Positions 1 through 11,240 of a DNA stretch of 64,000 bases are shown here, one piece after another. Source of the stretch: Rhyzopertha dominica (Eukaryota > Arthropoda > Insecta > Coleoptera > Bostrichidae); the NCBI GenBank assembly GCA_025024175.1, contig QCXZ01000047.1:930001-994000 (forward strand), given 5' to 3'. The stretch's first letter is position 1, and every line of letters begins with the position of its first letter. The translations under genes and the position numbers were made by a program. A model generated the notes under the pieces. The model searched no databases. It was not told the DNA's origin and was given only the letters and a program-made list of their open reading frames with translations.

Positions 1-237
1 TTTGAACGAATGGAAAGAGATTATCAAAGATGCTACCAGTCCAACTCCCATGAAAGCTAGCGTAATTATTTTGTATTGCATGAACATTTAATTTTTAAAA
101 GAAAAACTATTGATTGACTCATGTTCTAATTAGAGTTACTTTTATTACTGCTATCTTCGGCCACACATACGTACGGATGTATGACTATATCTGCAGTCTA
201 GTAACATACATTACTGGATGTACAAATACATTAAACA
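1..237. other. No recognisable feature
   Basis: AT-rich sequence leading to the first open frame. I see no repeat boundary, RNA gene or promoter motif that I can defend. Confidence 0.4.
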
Positions 238-994
238 ATGTTCCAGCCTGGTGAAAATCAACACAGCAATTTGGACGGTGAGGAAGTTACTTTTACGGAC
301 CTTACTAACGACAGCGCGTCGTCTCCTCAACAGGAAGAGCATCAGGGTACATCAGATTCAACACTCAGTCAGTCGTCGTTCAATTTGGATTCAGAAGCGC
401 TTGTTAACACCGACTCTTCACCGCGTCGAACTAATTCTTTCGGAACCCAAGAACAGCGTAAGGGCCACATTATTTGTTGTCTGTACCTGTAATATCTTGT
501 TGGGCTAACCTTTCGCATTCTTTATTTCAGGAACTGAGAAACCTTTTGAAGAGTTCAAATGAAGGTAAATGCCTTCTGGAAGCTTTTGAAGAATCTGGGC
601 TTCTCACTAGCGCAGGGCGCAGGAAGTTATGTAATTTAATTGTCTCAGAAGAACTGCAGGGAAATCCCGATAGAAGAATCTCTACGGCAAGACTACATAA
701 TCTTGCATTCCAAATAACAAGCATTTTCAAACGGGAACACAGTTCCACATATTTTATTCCATATTTGTCGTACGGGCCAGGATTAAAAAGAAGTGCAAAA
801 GGAAAACTGTTATTTTGTTTCAACAACACACGTAGACACTTCAAGAATTTGGGCTTGCTGAAGTCACAGTCGCCATGCTCGAGTCTTCATTCGTCGCCGC
901 GTTCATTTCCGTTGTTCTCGCCACAGGTCACACAATTTAGAAGCGACAAATCATCCGAAGATTGTGTTGAAGAAAATTTATTGTGGCTCCGCAA
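238..994 (+). CDS. Partial unknown gene, basic DNA-binding-like domain
   Basis: Two likely exons. The first (238-457) starts MFQPGENQHSN and is acidic and Ser/Thr-rich. The second (from 531) follows a good acceptor (TTTATTTCAG) and encodes a compact basic segment with LLTSAGRRKLCNLIV and YGPGLKRSAKGKLLFCF, then FNNTRRHFKNLGLL. A donor CAGC|GTAAGG at 458 gives a 73-bp intron, but the exon phases do not match by one base, so there is an indel or the first exon runs in another frame. The second exon resembles a dispersed insect protein type that occurs in many copies (family memory, unnamed). It runs into an assembly gap, so the 3' end is missing. Function unknown. Confidence 0.45.
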
Positions 995-1094
995 NNNNNN
1001 NNNNNNNNNNNNNNNNNNNNNNNNNNNNNNNNNNNNNNNNNNNNNNNNNNNNNNNNNNNNNNNNNNNNNNNNNNNNNNNNNNNNNNNNNNNNNN
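995..1094. other. Assembly gap (100 N)
   Basis: Exactly 100 consecutive N, the usual placeholder for a gap of unknown size. The 3' end of the preceding gene is lost here. Confidence 0.95.
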
Positions 1095-1277
1095 GTAATG
1101 TTTGCTATAGATTAGATGCGTGTCATAACAAAAGCTTTTGTAACAACACAAGATGAACTGTAACGGGCTACCAATTTCATGTTAACAGTATTAGTTTTGT
1201 GAATCTACCATAATTTCTAGCTGTCCTGAGCCAGCAGTGTTTCACAGCTATTAACACTATGTTTTTGTTACAGTATA

Positions 1278-2764
1278 ATTACGTGACGATACCACAAAGG
1301 CTTTATTAGCCACCAAACAACAAATATTATAACCACAGATCTTACCTTTACAATAAATCTAATAAACACGGCGATATTCAAGATGGTTTCGCTGGCCTCA
1401 GCTTACTCAGTGGAGACGGGCTGGGTTCACAGATGAAAAAAAGAAATAATGGGCGCCACGCAATTTGAAAAAAAAAAGCCCAACAGCGAAACAAAGAGCC
1501 AAATAAAATTGCGAAATAATTTATATGCCCGTGTTTATTTACCAAAAATTTAATATGCATTAAAAATATAAAGTTAATGTAACAAGGTTAATGATTATAA
1601 TTTCAAATTAATGTGATAACTACCCTAAGACCCTGCAACGGTCTACGCAAGCGAGCGTCGTGGCGCGAGGGAAGAACGGTCAAACCGTATCACTGTATTT
1701 CGTGAGTAGTGAACGTATTACTTAATTATCGACACCCGGGGGTGGAGTATTGGCCAATACCTTCCCGAATACACAATAAATTCACATTATCCCGTAGCTA
1801 TAGGCAAAACGCCCGCTGCGACTCGCAAACCGCTATTTTACAAAATAACAAGCTATTCTGTTTGATCAGTCAACGAAATTCCTATCTTTATCAAGGTAAG
1901 TTATTTTTAGAATAATCTAACAGAAAGGAAAACAAAAACTACTATAAACCGACGCTATACAGGTGGAGTATCGATTAAATTTTGAGAAAATAACAAATTG
2001 CATAATGTAGAGATCAAATTGTAAATTCTAATATCAAATTGTAAATTGTAAATGTTGAAACGTTAACTCTTCTTTATTTCAGGGAAACGACCGAACGACG
2101 ATCCACGGAAAACCGCTTCTAACGTGCTTTCGGAACGGCAAGAATGTCCAAGTTATAGATAACGTAAAAAAATAAAAGTGTCTGACCGTAAGGTAAGGTG
2201 GTCCTCTGGGAGTCCTACTGGTCCAAATGGGCCTTCAGCTGCTATCCTAGCTGTCAATTAGCTTCCCGGAGTATTTTTCCTACCAAATAGCCCTTATGCA
2301 CGGGGATTTAGCGAAGTAACAACCGGAGGATGAAGAAGTAAGAAGCAAGAAAGTAAGAAAGGCTGCAATAATGAAAACGCATGGTGAAACCACTGTACTA
2401 TTGAATAAAAAGAACTTACGTCTGCTCTTCGACCCTCTTCTGCAAGGACTAGCGATTCGCTTTTCAAATCCCCAATTAGGCAATCAATTATGATAATAAC
2501 AGCGCCTTTCAGATCCAATACAAATATCTAATTGCGTTTCACACACTCGATAAATCAAAACCAATTTTAAAGGCAGCTGTTTAGCGAAATTTACTAGGTG
2601 AATCTTGCAGGTTCAAAGTGATAGTAATAGTATTTTTGTGGGCAAAACCGTTTTTGGCAAAAACGCGCAGACCGAGTTTCGATAAGATATACTGATGGCA
2701 GCACCTACCGGATTCATTTAGGTTTTAAGCTAAACTATGTTAAATGTAAAGAACGCCGTAATAA
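1278..2764 (-). repeat. 3' LTR of the gypsy element
   Basis: Left copy of the 1.48-kb direct repeat (ATTACGTGACG...CCGTAATAA on the plus strand). On the plus strand (antisense to the element) it holds strong splice-like sites, an AAG|GTAAGT near 1893 and a TTTATTTCAG near 2082. Short frames inside it appear in both LTR copies and look non-coding. Confidence 0.9.
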
Positions 2765-2777
2765 CTCCCCCCTATTC
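2765..2777 (-). other. Polypurine tract of the gypsy element
   Basis: On the minus strand this reads a purine run AATAGGGGGGAG directly before the 3' LTR, the expected primer for plus-strand DNA synthesis. Confidence 0.75.
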
Positions 2778-2790
2778 CGATGAAAATTTC

Positions 2791-5700
2791 ATTCTACCAA
2801 ATTTTCACATGTTGCAGGCTTTAAATCTTGAACATGATATATACCCTTTACCTTTCCGTTATCATCTAATTCATAAGTCAAATAGGACACCTTTCGCTTA
2901 ATTTTGAATGGCCCTTGGGTATTTTGGTGACAGTTTGGCGCTGATATTTCGACTTGCGTCCGATAGAACGTGATTCTTAACATAAACCAAATCATTTACC
3001 TGAAAATTCGTAGGTCTCCGACGAAGATCATAACGCTGTTTGCTACGCAAATGCGCTTTTCTTATACGTTCGCGTATTTCTTGATACAGAGTCTGAAATG
3101 CTTTCGAACGATGCCCAATAAAATCATCTACACAATGTGTTTTATTTTCACTAATCTGCTCATGAAGTTTACCCGAAATTATGTGTTCGCGTCCAAAATT
3201 TATAAAATAGGGTGTGCAGTTAGTGACCTCGTGCACAGCAGTACGCATCGCGCACGCCACTTTATGCAAGTACACACTCCAAGATTTGTGGTTGTCTTTA
3301 ACGTAAGACGCTAACATAGTTTTCAGTACTCTATTCGTACGCTCAGCAGGATTTGCCTGCGGGTGATATAATGCAGTAAACCAAAGCTCTACGTTGTATC
3401 CTTCGCAAAGTTTTCGAAATTCTCCGCCCCGAAATTGAGATCCATTATCCGTGATAATAGCCGCTGGAACACCGAACAATAAAAATAAGTTTTCTTCAAC
3501 CAATCGGGCTATAATTTTACCGGTTGCTTCGCGCATAGGAAAAATCAAGGGAAATTTTGAGAAACAACACGATATAACCAAAATATATGCATAACCGTGT
3601 GAACGAGGTAAGGGTCCCACAATATCCATACACACCACGTGCCAAGGAGATTTCGCGAAAGGACGAGTGGACATTTCACCACCGGGTTTATTTTGTTGAG
3701 GTTTGTAACGCGCACATACATGACAACGCTTCACATAATTAACTACATCGCTTTTCATCTTCGGCCAAAAATAAAATTCACTAAGTCGACGAAAAGTTTT
3801 GAAAACACCGCAATGACCCGATGTTGGATTATCGTGAGCTTGGCGCATTTGTTGCAGACGTTTATCTTTAGGCAATACTTCTTTCCATATATTTTCTTTA
3901 ACATCAAAATTCGTATGGGTATCTCGAATATGTTTAAACAACCGACCATTGCAAATTCTAAAAGCCGGATAACGCAATGGATACTTTTCGACCAAAGACA
4001 ACATTTTTGTATACCAAGGATCGTTAACAACAGAATTGTTATTTTCTTGCTGCACTACCGCCTCATTTACTTCCGGAATAGTACGCGACAGAAAATCAGG
4101 AACAATATGTTGTTTGCCTTTGCGGTGAATGATTTCATAATCGTAACTTTGGAGCCGATGTGCCCAACGCGCAAGTCGGCCTACCGGGTCCTTGAGATTT
4201 TGTAGCCACACTAAAGAGTGGTGATCGGTTACCACGGTAAATTTTTGCCCTTCCAAATAAGGTCTTAGTTTTTCAACCGCCCATATTACCGCTAAGCATT
4301 CACGCTCGGTTGTTGAATAATTCTGCTCTTGACGCGTTAGAGCTCTCGACAAATACGATATAACACGATCTCCATCTTCACATTTTTGAGACAAAACCGC
4401 CCCTAAGCCATAAGCTGATGCATCGGTCTGAACCATAAATGGTTTGTCAAAATTAGGACATGACAAGATTGGTGCACTAACTAACAAGTTACGAACAGCC
4501 TCAAATGATTTGGAGCACTCCTCAGTCCATTCAAATCGACGATTCTTCTTAAGTAAACTGGACAAAGGTGCTACCAATTCCGCAAAATTAGGTATAAACC
4601 TCCGATACCAACCGATAAGACCTAGTAAGCTACGCACTTGTTTAACTGTAGCGGGAGCTTTAATCCGCAAAATTTCATTTACTTTTTCAGGATCAACACT
4701 CAGTCCCTGCCTATTTACAATGTATCCTAAATAACGAAGTTCTGGAAGACAAAGTTGGCATTTTTCTTTATTAAGAGTTAGACCCGCATTTGTTAGGCGC
4801 TCTAGAACCTCACGCAAAGTTTTTAAATGCGTATCGAAATCTGGCGTGGCAATAATGACGTCATCTAAATATACAAAACAATAGGGCTCTAACTCAGGCC
4901 CTAAAACCTTGTCAANNAATCTTTGCCAAGTAGCTGGTCCGTTATGCAACCCATAGGGCATTCTTTTAAAATGGAACAGTCCGCGCCCAGGAATACTAAA
5001 AGCTGTGTACTGTTTACTATTTTCTTCCAACTGAATTTGCCAGTAAGCAGATTTAATATCAATGGACGATAAAAAACGTGCATCCCTCAAGCTCTCTAGA
5101 ATAGCAGACATATACGGTAAGGGGTAAGAGTCTCTCAGACTTACTTGATTTAATTTACGGAAATCTACACAAAATCTAAACGAGCCATCCTTCTTCGGAA
5201 CAAGAAGTACTGGAGAGGACCAAGGAGAGTTAGACGGTTCTATTATTCCCGCCTCCAACATATTTTTAAGTTCCGCATCAATATACTTTTGCATTATTGG
5301 ATTCATACGATAACTGCGCTGCTTGATTGGCGCTGACGTTGTGCGAATCACGTGCTGAACTAGTTTTGTGCAACCTAGCTTTCCATTATCGCTACCTAAG
5401 TACTTACTGACTACTTCATTTAAACTTTTAAGTTGATCCGAATGTAATTCTCCCTGATCAGACACAGAAAACAGTTCTACCTTTGGTGAATCAGCAAAAT
5501 GCCACTCCATAGTTTTAAAATTTGGAAGAATACCCATTATGCGCCAGAAATCTATCCCTAATAATATTGATGGTTGTAAAGTTGGCATAATGTACGCATC
5601 AATCACTCCTACTTTATCTTGCAACTTAATCGGCAGTGAAACTGTACCCAAAATTTCGGCTTTAGAACCGTTAGCCAAAAGGCAAATAGGCTGAGAAGAT

Positions 5701-5939
5701 TTATTGGAATGAATTCCTAACCGTTCTAAAATGCTAAAGCAATTGCCACTAATAATTGTGCTGTTTGCTCCAGAATCGAGAAGTCCCAAAAATTTGTGCC
5801 CCAAAATGTCAACTTCCAAATATCCCCTTGCATCCGAGTTCACCGAACTTAATAAGTAGTCTAAAATAATTTTGTTTTTATGATCCACTGAATGAGCCGG
5901 TTTTCCTAAAACTAACTCTTTATCCTCACGACTCAACAA
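2791..5939 (-). CDS. pol: Gypsy Pol polyprotein (PR-RT-RNH-IN)
   Basis: A roughly 1,040-residue polyprotein. Visible in order: aspartic protease motif LLDSGANSTIISG; reverse transcriptase with YLDDVIIA; RNase H with QTDASAYGLGAVLSQ and VVTDHHSLVWL; integrase zinc-binding HCGVFKTFRRL and CHVCARYK; catalytic ITDNGSQF and HPQANPAERTNR; then a basic C-terminal tail. The frame opens at a TTG overlapping the end of gag by 7 nt in the -1 frame, so expression by -1 frameshifting as a Gag-Pol fusion is likely. Two N (4916-4917) fall just before the RT active site, and a 1-base shift near 2915 moves the last about 40 residues into another frame (continuing to 2791). Otherwise the catalytic motifs are intact. 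Confidence 0.92.
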
Positions 5940-7324
5940 GGACGAGTTTCTCCGTTTCCCGAACTACATTTTGGACAATCGTTTTTAGTAAATCCAGGAT
6001 TTCCACATTTATAACAATGTTTCCGAAATGGTGCACGACAATCTTGAGCTCTATGCCCGTTCCTACCACAATTCCAACAGTTATTCAATTTAGTATTGGA
6101 AGTACTTGCCGTATTAACATCAACGCGTTCACGCCTACTAAGACTCTCATGTGCTTCATAACTTAAAGACGTACTTGCCGACGCGACTTCTACGTACGCT
6201 AGATCAGGTTCTACATCTGCTTTAGACCTATGCGGTGGTTTATAAGCTTCAACAAACCGTTTACTTTTTTCTATTTGTCGACCAAGTTCCAACAACTTCT
6301 CTTCTGACGTTACATCAACAAGACTTAAACGCTCCTGGTAGAATGGTGCCAGATTTTTCAAAACAACTCGCAAACGCTCTTCTCTATTAGGGGGTATTGT
6401 TAATCTCGAAAACATATTATCCATTACCGCGACATAAATACCTAGAGATTCATCTGGACCTTGTGTTCGACGACGGATCTCTTCCCAAAGCCTGTCCTCA
6501 TAATCATACGGCAAAAATTGTTCCCGTAATTTAGCTTTTAACGCTGACCAACTATCAACCGATCTCTTAATTGACCGATACCAATTCAAAGCCTTTCCCG
6601 TAAACAAATCTAATGCTGATAGGAACAGCTGGGCTTCCGATACGTTGCGAGCGACCCGCAGCTCTTCCACGCGTTCCAGGAATGCATTTACCGAAAGATC
6701 TCGACTCTCCCCGCTAAAATGAATACCCCATTTCAAAACCGGAACTGACTTAACACCATGGTCCACCCCTACGCGCGATAAATTATTAATTCTATGTAAA
6801 GGTGTTGAATGAGCAATATTAACAACATTACCTCTATCTGAATTCGCATCAATAACGCTAACGCCTATTTGTTCTTCCGCAGATGATTCGTCGCTATCAT
6901 TTTCTGGTTCAGCTTTCTTATTTAATGACGACAATGCACGTAAAATCAGTACTATTGAATTTCCACGCTCTTGAAGAACTTTCGCGTCCCCAGATTCTAT
7001 TCTATTTACGCGATTCAGCAGATGATGCAATTTGGTTTGTATTTTAATAAATTCTGAAGACTGCTTATCACCGGCAAAATCTTGAATTAATATTTTAGCC
7101 TCGTCTAGTTTCTTTTGCACGATAGCAAATTCTATTCGTACATCACGCGAATACGGAGGATACTGCAACGGTTTACCTTCTTTTTCTAACTTCATAATTT
7201 GACGCAAATCCTTGCGCATCTCCTCTACCGTCCCGCTACCTACAACACCCCTAATCGATAATTCATATTCCAATTCATCCTTAGATAACCGATCAACAGA
7301 CAATCTATAATATGATTTATCCAT
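5933..7324 (-). CDS. gag: Gypsy Gag with two zinc knuckles
   Basis: 463 residues from ATG, directly downstream of the 5' LTR and primer site. The N-terminal half is helical and charged. The centre matches the retrotransposon gag type (FSGESRDLSVNAFLERVEEL, then ALNWYRSIKRS). The C-terminus has CWNCGRNGHRAQDC and CYKCGNPGFTKNDC, two CCHC knuckles that bind the RNA genome; the second has F-T at the position where GH is usual. It packages element RNA into virus-like particles in the cytoplasm. The frame is uninterrupted. The stop overlaps the start of pol. Confidence 0.93.
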   Translation of the reverse strand: MDKSYYRLSVDRLSKDELEYELSIRGVVGSGTVEEMRKDLRQIMKLEKEGKPLQYPPYSRDVRIEFAIVQKKLDEAKILIQDFAGDKQSSEFIKIQTKLHHLLNRVNRIESGDAKVLQERGNSIVLILRALSSLNKKAEPENDSDESSAEEQIGVSVIDANSDRGNVVNIAHSTPLHRINNLSRVGVDHGVKSVPVLKWGIHFSGESRDLSVNAFLERVEELRVARNVSEAQLFLSALDLFTGKALNWYRSIKRSVDSWSALKAKLREQFLPYDYEDRLWEEIRRRTQGPDESLGIYVAVMDNMFSRLTIPPNREERLRVVLKNLAPFYQERLSLVDVTSEEKLLELGRQIEKSKRFVEAYKPPHRSKADVEPDLAYVEVASASTSLSYEAHESLSRRERVDVNTASTSNTKLNNCWNCGRNGHRAQDCRAPFRKHCYKCGNPGFTKNDCPKCSSGNGETRPC

Positions 7325-7472
7325 ATTCCTAAATGTTAAATAAACTCAGCGCGAAATAATCTTTATGCCTCTCGGCCGAACAAGAAATCGTGATCGCGTT
7401 CCTAGCAATAAGAACTAATGCCCCGAAATATTATACAAACACCTCAAAAAAATGGAAAAAATGTTCAAAGCT

Positions 7473-7490
7473 GCCCCACGTTGGGCGCCA
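7473..7490 (-). other. Primer-binding site, tRNA-Lys(CUU)
   Basis: The minus strand reads TGGCGCCCAACGTGGGGC, the exact complement of the 3' end (with CCA) of insect tRNA-Lys with anticodon CUU as I recall it. It lies 8 bp inside the 5' LTR edge, where reverse transcription is primed. Confidence 0.88.
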
Positions 7491-7498
7491 ATTTTTTT

Positions 7499-8979
7499 AT
7501 TACGTGACGATACCACAAAGGCTTTATTAGCCACCAAACAACAAATATTATAACCACAGATCTTACCTTTACAATAAATCTAATAAACCACGGCGATATT
7601 CAAGATGGTTTCGCTGGCCTCAGCTTACTCAGTGGAGACGGGCTGGGTTCACAGATGAAAAAAANAAATAATGGGCGCCACGCAATTTGAAAAAAAAAGC
7701 CAACAGCGAAACAAAGAGCCAAATAAAATTGCGAAATAATTTATATGCCCGTGTTTATTTACAAAAATTTAATATGCATTAAAAATATAAAGTTAATGTA
7801 ACAAGGTTAATGATTATAATTCAAATTAATGTGATAACTACCCTAAGACCCTGCAACGGTCTAGCAAGCGAGCGTCGTGGCGCGAGGGAAGAACGGTCAA
7901 ACCGTATCACTGTATTTCGTGAGTAGTGAACGTATTACTTAATTATCGACACCCGGGGGTGGAGTATTGGCCAATACCTTCCCGAATACACAATAAATTC
8001 ACATTATCCCCGTAGCTATAGGCAAAACGCCGCTGCGACTCGCAAACCGCTATTTTACAAAAATAACAAGCTATTCTAGTTTGATCAGTCAACGAAATTC
8101 CTATCTTTATCAAGGTAAGTTATTTTTAGAATAATCTAACAGAAAGGAAACAAAAACTACTATAAACCGACGCTATACAGGTGAGTATCGATTAAATTTT
8201 GAGAAAATAACAAATTGCATAATGTAGAGATCAAATTGTAAATTCTAATATCAAATTGTAAATTGTAAATGTTGAAACGTTAACTCTTCTTTATTTCAGG
8301 GAAACGACGAACGACGATCCACGGAAAACCGCTTCTACGTGCTTTCGGAACGGCAAGAATGTCCAAGTTATAGATAACGTAAAAAAATAAAAGTGTCTGA
8401 CCGTAAGGTAAGGTGGTCCTCTGGGAGTCCTACTGGTCCAAATGGGCCTTCAGCTGCTATCCTAGCTGTCAATTAGCTTCCCGGAGTATTTTTCCTACCA
8501 AATAGCCCTTATGCACGGGGATTTAGCGAAGTAACAACCGGAGGATGAAGAAGTAAGAAGCAAGAAAGTAAGAAAGGCTGCAATAATGAAAACGCATGGT
8601 GAAACCACTGTACTATTGAATAAAAAGAACTTACGTCTGCTCTTCGACCCTCTTCTGCAAGGACTAGCGATTCGCTTTTCAAATCCCCAATTAGGCAATC
8701 AATTATGATAATAACAGCGCCTTTCAGATCCAATACAAATATCTAATTGCGTTTCACACACTCGATAAATCAAAACCAATTTTAAAGGCAGCTGTTTAGC
8801 GAAATTTACTAGGTGAATCTTGCAGGTTCAAAGTGATAGTAATAGTATTTTTGTGGGCAAAACCGTTTTTGGCAAAAACGCGCTGACCGAGTTTCGATAA
8901 GATATACTGATGGCAGCACCTACCGGATTCATTTAGGTTTTAAGCTAAACTATGTTAAATGTAAAGAACGCCGTAATAA
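7499..8979 (-). repeat. 5' LTR of the gypsy element
   Basis: Right copy of the LTR, 1,481 bp against 1,487 bp for the left copy. The differences I could spot are about fourteen single-base indels and one substitution (CGCAGACC against CGCTGACC). Confidence 0.9.
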
Positions 8980-8989
8980 GTAACAGTAT

Positions 8990-10912
8990 CTTTTTCTCAG
9001 TGTTCGGGCATTTCCGTCACAACCGGATTACAAATTTTTGTATGTCTCTCTAACTTGTCCCGAGTCCGAAAAGGTAGTATACAATAATTACAAAAGTAAA
9101 GTTTATCTGTAGCAGCCGTAACTTGTCTTCGAAGCAAACGCGATAAATCTTTTATCCAGACATAGTGTGCTCTTTCATCGCTTTGCAAGTAAAGTAAACT
9201 GATGTGTGTAGAGGCGTTTAGCGTTTCAGAACGGTAATAAGGTCCGACAATCCCATCTCCTCCAAACCAAATACATTTACACTTATGCCTTTGCTAAGCG
9301 ATTCAAAAGCATTTACGTCGCTTACTTTTAAGGGAAATTATAAATTGCCAAAATAGAGTTTGACGCCGTTAGCTAGAATAATAATTTTCGCACAAATATC
9401 GCCAACCATGTACGATGCTGTTCTATGAGGATTTTGTTGGACAAGATATAAAGCTGAAATTACAGCCCATTTAAAACAATGAGGATCGTTATTGTTAACG
9501 TTAATGCAAGCTTTCTTATTTTGAATTGAGCGTGGTAACGGTATAAAACTGCCCCCTGTAAGAGGCTGATATCGATTCTGGTTGAATTCTAAATGGTAAA
9601 TCTGTATTAATGCCCATCCACTGTTTTTTAGTTCAAAATATTCCATTTTTGTTAGAATCTGTCCGCACATATCTTGATGTTAGACTTACGTCGTTTAATT
9701 CGACCTGCAAATATGATCTTGCAAATCAGAGAATAAACGTTCAGTATTTTCACAGTTTTTATTGCCTCCACAACGATACAAAAATACAGGTGTTGTTCAA
9801 GGCTTGGCTTCTCGTCTTAACACGAGCACCCAATCGAATGTAATGCCATCTGTTTGTCACGTCCGGAACGACGGAGCAACGAACACACCGCGTGCGTCAC
9901 AAACCGAAACCACGTTGCCGGATCGCACATAAAGTAGGCAACAACAGTTGATATACAGCCAGTACCTGGTTTTCATCCTGAAAGATTTGCATTTTGGTTT
10001 GAAAGGACTTTGTGCTAAATTCTTCGTTGTTATCCGTCATCCTCATGAATTCTGCAAACAGCTCGATATTCAGTGTGCATGCTTTATGTTTTCGCAGTTG
10101 TTTTATTAATTCGGAAACGGCAGTTTCTTCGATCGACTGTAGAAACTTCACGCAGTCCAAATTCGAAATATCGTTGTTTTTGATCAGTAGCGTCTCAATA
10201 CGTACTTGAAAATTGCTTTTTATAACCTGCATACAATAATAAAATTAGTGGTATGTTAAAGTATAGCACTATGAATAGATACCTTAAGTCCTTCGGGTTT
10301 AACGATAGCGGTCTTCCGTTTGTAAGTTAGATCTCAAATGCTTTGACCACTGTGTAAGTGAAACTTCCACTAAGCAGTTTTTACACATTTTTGACGAGGG
10401 TTCTTCATTTTGCGCAACATTTTCAGTTTTAGTCTCTAAAAATGATGAAACAACACTTTATTAGAGAGAAATATTGCTAGGATTAGCTAAAAATAAAATA
10501 CCTGATGTAGCATGAGACCGCTGATACCGATTAAACAGCTTTTTTCCGAAACGTCATACCACATATCTCATACAGGAATTTTTCTGTCGCTGAAGCATGG
10601 GTTCGTGTATGTTGTCTTGGAAGCACCTTTAGAGGAAACGCTAAACCGCAAATCTCACATAGAAATTGCTCTGGTGTCGTTTCTGGTTGAACCTCCCTAT
10701 TGTGGGCACTCGAGTCACTATCAGTCGTGTGCGTCAGCAAGTGCTCGCGAAATTTGTCTGAACGTTTTAATTTTCCACATACTTCACAACAAATGCAATC
10801 AGACTTCGTATGCACTGTTTTTAAATGACGTTTAAAAGTGCTACGTGTTGCAAAGCTTAAGCCGCAAAGCCCACAAAGAGTCATTCTTACTGCAAACTGA
10901 TACGCAATCAAA
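8990..10912 (-). pseudogene. N-terminal part of C2H2 / DNA-polymerase-B-associated insect repeat protein
   Basis: Minus-strand pieces line up as one protein. 10912-10531 encodes C2H2 fingers (CGLCGLSFATRSTFKRH, CEVCGKLKRSDKFREH, CEICGLAFPLKVLPRQH). 10441-10283 has CKNCLVEVSLTQWSKHLRS. A 56-bp intron with good sites leads to 10226-9897 (LFAEFMRM, EFSTKSFQTK). 9670-9338 has NSGWALIQIYHLEFNQNRY and KKACINVNNNDPHCFKWA. 9330-8997 has HYVWIKDLSRLL and the zinc-finger-like CNYCILPF...HTKIC. From family memory this order matches the N-terminal region of multi-copy insect proteins that continue into a type-B DNA polymerase, related to Polinton/adintovirus-like elements. At least three frame breaks are visible, and the polymerase domain is absent: the gypsy LTR begins right after the last segment. 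Confidence 0.55.
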
Positions 10913-11051
10913 TGACTGTAAAATTTTAAACTTCAGTTTTTAACATGTTTTCATCGATACCTAACATGGGCGGGAGAAAACAGGTGGTAGGGTGGTACAA
11001 AGAAAAAGTAGAGGGTAAACGCGTGTAGTGGCTGAATTTGGATAGCATGTT

Positions 11052-11118
11052 AAGCCTCGTACACATCAGGTGCAACGCAACATGCAATGCAACGTGTAAT
11101 GTAACATGCAATGCAACG
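11052..11118. repeat. Left inverted end with subterminal repeats of Harbinger element
   Basis: Begins AAGCCTCGTACACAT, then alternating GCAACATGCAATGCAAC and GTGTAATGTAAC units. It is the inverted counterpart of 14040-14097. Confidence 0.8.
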
Positions 11119-11240
11119 CTCTAATTTGGACGTGTCGCGCGCAAGACAGATTTTCCCGCTGCGAACACGCTCAGTGCAGCGTTCCCGATGTGCACGGCCG
11201 CACATTCGCCACAAGTGTTTTACATGAGTAAAATTAAAAC

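Larger units (their letters stand above)
1278..8979 (-). mobile_element. Ty3/gypsy LTR retrotransposon, nearly complete
   Basis: A 7.7-kb element on the minus strand, bounded by two 1.48-kb direct repeats. In element order: 5' LTR (7499-8979), primer-binding site (7473-7490), gag with two zinc knuckles, pol with protease, reverse transcriptase, RNase H and integrase, polypurine tract (about 2765-2777), 3' LTR (1278-2764). There is no env. Flanks carry GTTACAGTAT (1267-1276) and GTAACAGTAT (8980-8989), a candidate imperfect target duplication that is longer than the 4-6 bp usual for the superfamily, so the exact ends may be off by a few bases. The LTRs are almost identical apart from 1-base indels, which argues for a recent insertion. 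Confidence 0.92.

Noticed and set aside
2280..2518. Short frames inside the LTR (also at 8495-8733)
   Set aside because: Identical because the LTRs are identical; no protein features or separate conservation.
3639..4205. 188-residue plus-strand frame over gypsy pol
   Set aside because: Antisense shadow of the integrase/RNase H coding on the minus strand.
7473..7490. tRNA-Lys 3'-end match as a tRNA gene
   Set aside because: Only 18 bases match and they sit next to an LTR; this is a primer-binding site.
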